Below, in pieces: positions 57,161 through 64,000 of a stretch of 64,000 nucleotides of DNA. Location of the stretch: positions 10,874,994 to 10,938,993 of the forward strand of contig NC_035164.2 of assembly GCF_001659605.2 (NCBI RefSeq). Reading direction: 5' to 3'. Both the position numbers and the translations under genes were made by a program. This DNA is from Manihot esculenta (lineage: Eukaryota > Streptophyta > Magnoliopsida > Malpighiales > Euphorbiaceae). Position 1 is the stretch's first letter. Each line of letters starts with the position of its first letter. Below the pieces are notes generated by a model. It worked only from the letters and a program-made list of their open reading frames with translations, did not search any database and had not been told where the DNA came from.

Positions 57161-59734
57161 TTACCATCTAAAATTTTCTAATTTTCTACATTTTAGGTTT
57201 TGTAGAATTTCACTGTTTCTTTCTGTATATAAGTCTAAGTCTCCTATGAAATGTGATATAATATTATATGCTAGATATGCTAAGGTAAAAGATTGTGGTT
57301 GTCCTATTGCTGGGTCAATAACTGGTTCACCTGTGGTACTATCAATTCTTCTTGCTGTTAATATATTCGTTTTTATCTCATTACTTAATAATTTATCCCA
57401 CCAAGTTCTTAATTCTCCAGTAAAACCTAATATGATATTTTCTGCGGCATCTCTTTCTGTAATGCCAACTCTTTGTTTGTAAATATTTCCTACAATGACC
57501 ATTTCTTTAGTTATTTGTATTATTTCTGTTTCTGATAGATCATCTATGTTCCATTCATAAATATTCTTTGCATTATATTGTTTTTGTTTTCTGTCTAAGA
57601 TTTTCAAATCATCTGGTCTATTATTTTGCCTTTCTATGGTATTTATAGGGACATTAATTTCTTGGTCGGAGTCTGATATGTCTAAGGGATTGTATATGGT
57701 TTCATTATCTGAAGATGAAGAAGTTTCATTATATTCAGTTAGAATGGTTATTTTTCCTTTATCTTTATTAGTACTTGGTTCTTCTATTTTTATTCCTCCT
57801 GAGGTACTAGTTTTTGGAGACATACTTTGTTCATTTATTATTTTTTGTAATAACTTTGACATATCACTTAATTCTGTCTTTGGATTTATTGTTACTGTAT
57901 CTATGGGATTCTGAGATGGTGGTATCATTTTCATAAATGGTTTATTTACTTGTTTTAGAGCTGGATCTATATCATATGGTTTTGGATTGCTATATCGTTG
58001 AGATAAATATATTGTGTTTGGTTTGGGTGTTATAGGTGATGGTACTTGTGGTGTTTCTATATGTTCTATATTTGTGATTCCTTCATGATTTCTATCTATT
58101 TTTTCTTCCATTCGATCTAATTGTTGTCCTATGATATGTAATGTTACATTAGTCCAATAATTTTGTAAATTAATATCTCTTATGTCATTACTTTGTATAT
58201 TTTTAGTATCTACAATTGGTTGCATTCCATGAGATATTTGGTTCTTTTTGAAAAATACTCTATCTAGTGGTGGTCTTTCACATTCATGAGCTATATCACT
58301 AGGTTCTCCTGCATTATTGACTTTGTGCCATTTATGTATTTTATTTTCTAATATATTTAACTTCTTGTCATGAAAATATTTTAAATATGTAAAGAATGGT
58401 ATAGTTTTTTCTACTTGTTCACAAAATGCAAAGAATTGTTTCTTAATTAAACTTTGTTCTTTTCTGGAATAGGTTTGTAAAAATATGTCTCTTTTCCCCC
58501 GGTTTTGATCTGACACATAGTCAGCTTGAATTTGGTCTTTATCGAGTGTAAAGGTTTGAGTTAAGGTGTTAAGAGTAAAATTACTATCTTCATATGGTTG
58601 GCTAAATTGACCTTGTCGAAATACACCTTCTTGAATTTTAATGCCTTGGGTAGTAGCTTGTGGTATGGATTGATGATTAAAGGTTTCTTCTACAGGTTTG
58701 GTTCCAGAGGTTTCTCCAACAAAAGGTCCTTGGTAATGAGGAATAGTGGAGTCTTCAGAAATACTTGTATCTGTCTGTATATCTATAGTATGTCTTCTAC
58801 GGGAGGATTCTAAGGAATGTCTAGATGGTTGATATATACTAGGAGTGGTTTGTCTAAAAGAATTAGATCTTTTAAATTTTAATTCTACTGTTCCATCATT
58901 ATTTTGAATAATATAATCTATTTCTGTATTTTCCTTAGCAGGTAAACTTGGCATGGTTTTGACTGGATATTTCCATGTTTCTGGTAGATTGACATCTTTC
59001 CATTGTATCGCCTTTGGTATATTTATATTAGCTTTGGTTTGGTCAATTTCCCAAAAGATTGTTTCTCCTGTTTGTCTATTATGATCAATGGCATTAGGAC
59101 ATAATCCTGTATTCATGATTTTATAATTTAATCTATAAAATACTTCATAAATATGTGATCCTTTTAACATATTATAATTATGTGTTAATATGTCTAATGT
59201 TAATATTTTCATTATATAAGGGTCAGTTAATGAAATTGTAAAATTAGGGAAACAGTTTGAATATATTGGTCCATTTGTTAAACTAGTTTCAAATAATCCT
59301 AATAAAGAATCTTTGTAATTAAGATGTCTACAGTCTCTTAGTGCTACATGCATACTAGTATTTAATCCTTCTACTGTTAATGGTTTTATGGCAATTTGTA
59401 CTAATCCTATATGCATAAATCTATATCCTTGATTGATATATTTTAATATGGTCTTTTTACTTAATAGACTCATAGATTGATTTTCAGAATATAAAGGTAC
59501 TACCTTTTCTTTTGTTTTAATTGCTCTGGCTGATTTAAAATCTAATATACCTGTTTTATATATTGTATCTATTGGTGTTTTGGGAGGTTTCCAATTTGTT
59601 AATTGTTGATTATTCCAAATACTTTCTCTAGATAATATTGTTTTACTACTATCTGTATTAATATTTAAATCATTTATAAGTTCGTCATCTGGTTGTCTGG
59701 ACCTAGAAGATCTAGTTCTCCTAAACATATTCAT
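57161..59734 (-). CDS. Pararetrovirus ORF1 start: movement protein and coat protein region, truncated
   Basis: This is 857 codons with no internal stop. Residues about 60-260 match the caulimovirid 30K-type movement protein, which enlarges plasmodesmata: MHIGLVQIAIKPLTVEGL near 107-124 and SNCFPNFTISLTDPY near 159-173. A polar linker follows (CERPPLDRVFF near 480), then a short coiled-coil-like stretch (LHIIGQQLDRMEEKI) and an acidic Ser-rich part. The last 150 residues look like the start of the coat protein (IYEWNIDDLSETEI, GFTGELRTWWDKLL). The frame closes at a TAA just after FRW, where sequence stops resembling virus. The coat zinc finger and protease are therefore absent. A start in MNMFRRTRSS is taken because it lies about 150 bp after the PBS. 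Confidence 0.82.
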   Translation of the reverse strand: MNMFRRTRSSRSRQPDDELINDLNINTDSSKTILSRESIWNNQQLTNWKPPKTPIDTIYKTGILDFKSARAIKTKEKVVPLYSENQSMSLLSKKTILKYINQGYRFMHIGLVQIAIKPLTVEGLNTSMHVALRDCRHLNYKDSLLGLFETSLTNGPIYSNCFPNFTISLTDPYIMKILTLDILTHNYNMLKGSHIYEVFYRLNYKIMNTGLCPNAIDHNRQTGETIFWEIDQTKANINIPKAIQWKDVNLPETWKYPVKTMPSLPAKENTEIDYIIQNNDGTVELKFKRSNSFRQTTPSIYQPSRHSLESSRRRHTIDIQTDTSISEDSTIPHYQGPFVGETSGTKPVEETFNHQSIPQATTQGIKIQEGVFRQGQFSQPYEDSNFTLNTLTQTFTLDKDQIQADYVSDQNRGKRDIFLQTYSRKEQSLIKKQFFAFCEQVEKTIPFFTYLKYFHDKKLNILENKIHKWHKVNNAGEPSDIAHECERPPLDRVFFKKNQISHGMQPIVDTKNIQSNDIRDINLQNYWTNVTLHIIGQQLDRMEEKIDRNHEGITNIEHIETPQVPSPITPKPNTIYLSQRYSNPKPYDIDPALKQVNKPFMKMIPPSQNPIDTVTINPKTELSDMSKLLQKIINEQSMSPKTSTSGGIKIEEPSTNKDKGKITILTEYNETSSSSDNETIYNPLDISDSDQEINVPINTIERQNNRPDDLKILDRKQKQYNAKNIYEWNIDDLSETEIIQITKEMVIVGNIYKQRVGITERDAAENIILGFTGELRTWWDKLLSNEIKTNILTARRIDSTTGEPVIDPAIGQPQSFTLAYLAYNIISHFIGDLDLYTERNSEILQNLKCRKLENFRW

Positions 59735-59880
59735 CTTAAAATTCTAGGGTTTTCACATACACTTCCTTCTCTACTCACACTGCAGGTCTTACACTCTTCT
59801 GCCTGACTTATGGTTTTCGTGACACAGTTTCAACCCTAAAACTTTAATTTGAATAGTCTAGCATAGCTAGATTATTCACT

Positions 59881-59893
59881 GGCTCTGATGCCA
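59881..59893 (-). promoter_or_regulatory. Pararetrovirus primer binding site (tRNA-Met type)
   Basis: TGGCATCAGAGCC on the minus strand matches the caulimovirid tRNA-iMet primer site TGGTATCAGAGCC with one difference. It lies 147 bp upstream of the movement protein ATG, its normal place, and marks nucleotide 1 of the viral circle by convention. Confidence 0.82.
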
Positions 59894-59942
59894 TTTTTCG
59901 AACCCAGGTATGATTTAAATATTTTGATGATAATATGTTGGT

Positions 59943-60173
59943 TTAAAAATTATTATTTTGTAATAATTGATCTAAGTAAGCAATAATGCAATTAAATAAA
60001 TCTAATGTTCTTTGTGTTTCTCTACCATCACAGAATTGGTTATGATTAGTTATATGCCACTCATACATATGTGTTCCTTGTCTTACTAAACAATGTCTAA
60101 AAATTTCTACTTCACCTTTATTTGTTAAGTCTATTAAACTTAATTGTTCTAATGCGCTTATTATAAATCTCAT
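59943..60173 (-). CDS. Small leader ORF of the pararetrovirus, unknown product
   Basis: A 76-codon frame between the promoter and the PBS starts MRFIISALEQLSLIDL and ends DQLLQNNNF. Its composition (Trp, Cys, His, Met present; not low-complexity) is more protein-like than the AT-rich background. I recognise no family. It could be a translated upstream ORF in the pregenomic RNA leader, a decayed viral gene or chance. Confidence 0.4.
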   Translation of the reverse strand: MRFIISALEQLSLIDLTNKGEVEIFRHCLVRQGTHMYEWHITNHNQFCDGRETQRTLDLFNCIIAYLDQLLQNNNF

Positions 60174-60805
60174 TTTATTGATGATATATTATAATTTCTA
60201 ATAAAGAATGGTAAAGTATATACAGAGATACTCCATAATACACATGGTATTCAGTAACATATTCATTATCTGACTCATAAATATAAACTAAAATTAAATA
60301 TTCCATTATATAATATTAAGAGTACAATAAGGATCACTAATGTCAACAGTATACCAATTTTTACAATCATAACAATAATATAAAATATAAAATTGATCAC
60401 AAATATGACAATAAAATATTCCTATTTCAATGTTCATGGTTTCTGATGTGCCAGATCAGTTTGAACTGCAAGCACAGAGCATACTTATTGTGGTCAGGGT
60501 TCCTGCACTGTTAACCTGGAAGCCCAGAATTAACTCAGATTGAAGAGCGAAGAGAGAAAGAAATAGTTGCCGTTAACACGGACTTATACAGTAACAGGTG
60601 TCTGAAATATTTTGTATTAAAGTACTGAATAGAATACAACTTACTTTGTACAAATAATTAAAATACAAATACTGCTACGTTCCAGTTGTAGTAAACTTGG
60701 AACTCCTTACAGATTGAGAATAAAACTATGCTAGAATACATGAAGGCATTTGATAGAGAATTTCGTTCTGAAATTGCTTGTGTCCCTTAACTGGTCTGAA
60801 GCTTG
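60174..60805 (-). other. Pararetrovirus RNA leader
   Basis: Non-coding sequence between the TATA box and the small ORF. Several short ATGs occur, as is usual in caulimovirid leaders, which are bypassed by ribosome shunting. No hairpin was confirmed by eye. Confidence 0.5.
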
Positions 60806-60814
60806 TTATTTATA
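60806..60814 (-). promoter_or_regulatory. Pararetrovirus TATA box
   Basis: TATAAATAA on the minus strand lies in the only intergenic gap, downstream of ORF2. It is the expected place for the promoter of the terminally redundant pregenomic RNA. Confidence 0.68.
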
Positions 60815-61024
60815 GTAGCGAGCGGACTTCAAATTGTTATTCAATAGGGTTGAGCGGTCCGGATGCCAAGAGAAAATTCATTCTGATTAAGTGGTCTTTT
60901 CGAAGTGAGTGCTTTTGTGGGTCCCTTGTCTGCCATGATTCTCTGTCTTTTTGTCCGTTGTGTATTTTGCTGAACCATTGTGGGCCATGGTGTCGGCCAT
61001 TTGTGTCTGCTAGTTGTTGTGTGA

Positions 61025-61041
61025 CGTCATTGCTTGCGTCG
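61025..61041 (-). promoter_or_regulatory. as-1-like element upstream of the pararetrovirus promoter
   Basis: The minus strand reads CGACGCAAGCAATGACG, two TGACG-type motifs 12 bases apart as in the as-1 element of other caulimovirid promoters; the first has C for T. The second is part of the palindrome TGACGTCA (61022-61029). It lies about 211 bp upstream of the TATA box, farther than usual. bZIP TGA factors would be the expected binders. Confidence 0.6.
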
Positions 61042-61090
61042 CCATTGTTGTCTTTAGTGATCTTGGTCAAATGGTAGGTCCATGTGGGTC

Positions 61091-62432
61091 CTACATTTCT
61101 GCTTGGGTAAAGAAATCATCATTGTCATCTGACAGGTCTACTGGTGAAGCTGTTGAATTTTTGGTCTCATTCAATTCTTCTATTAATTTCTCATACTCTA
61201 CCTCAGAAGTACAAGCTACTAATTGTGATATGATCAATTGTCGTTTTGCTAAAAATGTCTCATGTTTGGTTATATGAACTGGGCTTGGATTTTGACATAA
61301 TTGTGGATATTTTAAGAAAAATGGGTCTAAAGCTTCTGGGCCACAAGCCTTCAAATCGGTCTTGGACCACCATTTGGTTTTGTATCGTCTTACAAGAATT
61401 GGTACCTGGAAGTTATCAATAGTTTGATCTTTAATTTGGTATTCTATCATCAAGATCCAGGGTATATGGAAATAATGGCTATAAATTAACCATTTTGGAG
61501 AACAATTTATGGTGTCTGGTAATTTGGTTTTCTAAAAAAATTGAAGACTTGATCTGGGATTATATCATTGTGGATGCCAAATTTGTTCCACCATTGGTGA
61601 AACCAATATGGAATAGGATATTCGAAATTGTCAGCAATATATATGAAAAATGAAATAGACATATGATCATTCTGTTTTAGGAATGTGCGTTCCCAAGCAG
61701 TTTGATAATCATAATAATTATACTTTATATTTTGTCCATTTGTCAAAATAAGTTCCTTTGTCTGGTGGGGCTCTTGTCCCCACTCTGCCAGAGTCCATAC
61801 CTTCAAGAGACGGACTTTACAATATCTAATTTTGGTTGGATATTGAGGATAATGATTTTTTTGCATGAGTATAGAGTTTGTCTGGATAAGAATGGCTTCA
61901 TAGTATTGTTGGGATTTGTTAAAATTGTCAGGGATATAAAAATGTGTTTTGGGAAAATTGACTCACAGAGCTGGTAAGTATTAAGATTTGGGTTTTTGGC
62001 CCAATATTCAGGTTCTATTGTGATGATATAGTCTTCAATAGGCTTATATTTATATTCTGATGGTTCTTGTGAAACTTATGGGCTTTGGCTGGAGGATGAA
62101 GCCTGTGAAACAATCTGTTTAAAGGTGGATGGTGTAATAGGCCTAATTGATCCCATTGGGGATTGCAATGGACTATATCTATTTAGTGAAGTAAAATTTG
62201 GAGAGAAATTGAGTCTGGGTGATCTCGGTCTAGAATAACTTGGTTGTGTTACTAGTGCACTAGAAATTGGGGACAATGGTCTATTTATTATGCTAGTACT
62301 ACTAGTATACAATGGTCTTTGAATGGATGGTCCAGAAGTAATTAATTTTGCAGTTGCCGGATTTGTCTTTATGATATTTGTCTGGGACCTTAATGAAATC
62401 TTTTCTGTCTCTTTTCCTTTGTTGGTCGTCAT
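61091..62432 (-). pseudogene. Pararetrovirus ORF2, unknown function, disrupted
   Basis: It starts ATG at 62432, overlapping the stop of the RT ORF by ATGA, and would run about 447 codons to a stop at 61091. The N-terminal third is Ser/Pro/Thr-rich (SRPRSPRLNFSP). The middle has aromatic motifs (NYYDYQTAWERTFL, YWFHQWWNKFGI). The C-terminus is acidic (DLSDDNDDFF). It is broken by one in-frame TAA near 62076 and by frame changes near 61935 and 61520. The size and position fit the ORF2 of florendoviruses, whose function is not established. Confidence 0.72.
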
Positions 62433-64000
62433 TTTCCCTGCAAAAATTCACGAGTTAAAAAATCTATAATAGAATTATCAGTACCTTTTATATGCTCAAT
62501 ATCAAAATCAAAAATAGAAAGGAAAGCTTGCCATCTGACAAAAATATGTTTAGCTGCTAAATTTTTTACATCTTTGGTTAAAACATCTTTTGCAGCCTTA
62601 CAATCTACTCTAATAGTAAATTTCTGATTTAGAAGATCACTTTGAAATTTTGTTACGCATAATACTATTACTAAAATTTCCTTTTTGATAGTAGAATATT
62701 TTTCTTGTGTAGGGTTCCATATACCAGAATAATATCTTATAATATAATCTTTATGATTTATGTTTTGTTTAAGGATTCCTCCATATCCTTGGTCAGATGC
62801 ACCTGGTTCAACTACCTTTGGAATATGTGGGTTACAAATATTTAGATAAGGTAATGTTTTTACATGTCTTTTTATTTCTTTTATTATTTTGGTATGTTCA
62901 TCTGTCCATGGTTTCGGATTCTTTTTTAACCTATTATACAAAGGTTTACATATTATTCGTAAATTTGGTAAAAAGTCAGCAACATAGGTTAAAGAACCTA
63001 AAAATCTTTGTAATTGATTTTTATCTTTAATCTCATCTGGAAATTTGTCAGCGAACTCTATGCTTCTTTGAATTGGTACTATTGTATTTTGATAAATTTC
63101 ATGACCTAAAAATCTAATATTTGTTTGAAATAATTTCATCTTTGGTTGGGATAATACTAAACCATTCCTCTTGACAGCTTTATAAAAAATGTTTAAATGC
63201 TTAATATGTTGATTTATATTTTCACTAAAAATTAAAACATCATCAATATAGGTAATTATAAAATTATAAGGATTAAATATGTCATTCATTATTTTTTGGA
63301 ATTCACTTGGTGCATTTTTTAGCCCAAAAGGCATAATGTTCCATTTATATTGTCCAAACGGTACTGTGAAAGCAGTTTTATATTTGTCTTGTTCAGCTAT
63401 CTGAATTTGCCAAAATCCGGATTTCATGTCAAATTTTGAAAATATCTGTGCCTTATATAATCTGTTTAATAAATCTTGTTTATTTGGTATTGGGTATCTA
63501 ATCCATTGTAAAGTTTTATTTAAAGGTTTATAATTTATTACTAGTCTAGGTGCTCCTCTTTCGATTTCTGCATTTTTTAATACATAAAAGGCAGCACAAG
63601 ACCATGGTGATTTGTTTGGTCTAATTAGCTTTTTGTTTAATAACTCTTGTATTTCTTTTTTACAATAGTCTAACATTTCCTGATTCATTTGTATTGGTCT
63701 AGCTTTTGTTGGTATCTTTTGTTCATTAAAATCAGGTTCATAAGGTAAAGTTACAATGTGTTGTTTTCTGTCCCAAAATGCACTTGGTAAGTCTGAACAT
63801 AAATCTTTTTCAAATTTGTCTTGAATCTCTTTTATCTGTTGTTGACTATTTAACTTTTCTAATTGTTCTTCTATTTTTATTGAATATAAGTCTTTCTTTA
63901 AAAATTTTATTTGGTTTTCTAGATTATTAATTTTACTTATGTTTTCTTGTTGAAATAAATTAACATCATGGTAATTAATGGGTGTTATGAATTGAAATAT
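62429..64000 (-). CDS. Pararetrovirus reverse transcriptase and RNase H, C-terminal part of polyprotein
   Basis: The frame is open from the right edge to the stop at 62429, so the N-terminus is outside. The first 90 or so residues include a coiled-coil-like stretch. The RT follows: APRLVINYKPLN, SKFDMKSGFWQIQI, MPFGLKNAPSEFQ and the intact catalytic TYIDDVLIFSE. RNase H follows with EPGASDQGYGGILKQ (the usual DAS reads GAS) and a C-terminal HIKGTDNSIIDFLTREF. A chance Met at 63688 is not the true start. The enzyme converts pregenomic RNA into DNA. No stop interrupts the visible 520 codons. Confidence 0.88.
   Translation of the reverse strand: MFQFITPINYHDVNLFQQENISKINNLENQIKFLKKDLYSIKIEEQLEKLNSQQQIKEIQDKFEKDLCSDLPSAFWDRKQHIVTLPYEPDFNEQKIPTKARPIQMNQEMLDYCKKEIQELLNKKLIRPNKSPWSCAAFYVLKNAEIERGAPRLVINYKPLNKTLQWIRYPIPNKQDLLNRLYKAQIFSKFDMKSGFWQIQIAEQDKYKTAFTVPFGQYKWNIMPFGLKNAPSEFQKIMNDIFNPYNFIITYIDDVLIFSENINQHIKHLNIFYKAVKRNGLVLSQPKMKLFQTNIRFLGHEIYQNTIVPIQRSIEFADKFPDEIKDKNQLQRFLGSLTYVADFLPNLRIICKPLYNRLKKNPKPWTDEHTKIIKEIKRHVKTLPYLNICNPHIPKVVEPGASDQGYGGILKQNINHKDYIIRYYSGIWNPTQEKYSTIKKEILVIVLCVTKFQSDLLNQKFTIRVDCKAAKDVLTKDVKNLAAKHIFVRWQAFLSIFDFDIEHIKGTDNSIIDFLTREFLQGK

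Larger units (their letters stand above)
57161..64000 (-). mobile_element. Endogenous pararetrovirus (Caulimoviridae, florendovirus-like)
   Basis: On the minus strand, from the right edge: polyprotein end with RT and RNase H, ORF2, a promoter/leader region with a small ORF and tRNA-type primer site, then the start of ORF1 with movement protein and coat protein regions, cut at 57161. Presence of a movement protein, absence of integrase and of LTRs, and the PBS upstream of the movement protein identify a caulimovirid rather than a retrotransposon. The two-ORF plan with an ATGA overlap suggests Florendovirus. It is AT-rich (about 70%). The insert crosses the genome origin. It is an old genomic copy with breaks in ORF2. 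Confidence 0.87.

Noticed and set aside
63688..63690. Met at 63688 as start of the pararetrovirus RT protein
   Set aside because: The frame is open upstream to the window edge with RT-linker coding, so this Met is internal.

Overview
The window is nuclear DNA of a dicot plant. One conserved host gene is recognisable: the 5' part of SERRATE, split by GT-AG introns, in AT-rich DNA. Almost everything else is transposable elements of plant-specific lineages (Tat, Tekay and CRM-like Ty3/gypsy, Ty1/copia, L1-type LINE) plus an endogenous pararetrovirus. The SERRATE N-terminus looks rosid-like, and Euphorbiaceae is a guess I cannot confirm. No bacterial-type operon, CRISPR array or rRNA/tRNA gene was seen.

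Layout. 1-3,830: SERRATE (minus strand; three 5' exons, the rest lies off the left edge) and its leader. 3,841-4,995: AT-rich intergenic DNA. 4,996-18,141: element E1, a complete but decayed Tat-lineage gypsy element with about 90%-identical LTRs, an archaeal-type second RNase H, a 106-bp tandem repeat after pol (split by a solo-LTR-like insertion at 11,404-13,326) and a spliced antisense gene before the 3' LTR. 18,142-21,050: AT-rich DNA with a dispersed repeat. 21,050-32,880: a dead copia element split in gag by E2 (21,487-31,327), a Tekay element with 2.2-kb LTRs and a perfect CCATG target duplication. 33,940-37,012: an L1-type LINE cut off before its reverse transcriptase. 37,013-43,512: E3, a second Tekay element truncated in gag. 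43,513-54,658: E4, a minus-strand Tat deletion derivative that is mostly an expanded array of the 106-bp repeat, interrupted by E5 (43,726-50,703), a young CRM-like gypsy element with one open 1,532-codon gag-pol frame. 54,659-57,160: AT-rich DNA with relics. 57,161-64,000: an endogenous caulimovirid (florendovirus-like) on the minus strand, running off the right edge.

How the parts work together. The elements record layered insertion: E2 into copia, the solo LTR into the E1 repeat, E5 into the E4 array, and E3 next to the LINE. In each LTR element gag makes the particle, protease cuts the polyprotein, RT/RNase H make cDNA primed at the PBS and finished from the PPT, and integrase inserts it. 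Only E5 looks close to functional. In the pararetrovirus the order is RT/RNase H, then ORF2, then an intergenic promoter/leader with a tRNA-Met-type primer site, then movement-coat protein. That order crosses the origin of a circular genome, so a circular permutation or a head-to-tail copy was integrated.

The observations most worth a second look are: the Tat 3' repeat growing into a satellite-like array with higher-order structure; the spliced antisense gene in E1; the E5 reading frame that appears to have run into its 3' LTR before a one-base A-tract change; and the origin-spanning pararetrovirus with an as-1-like promoter element.
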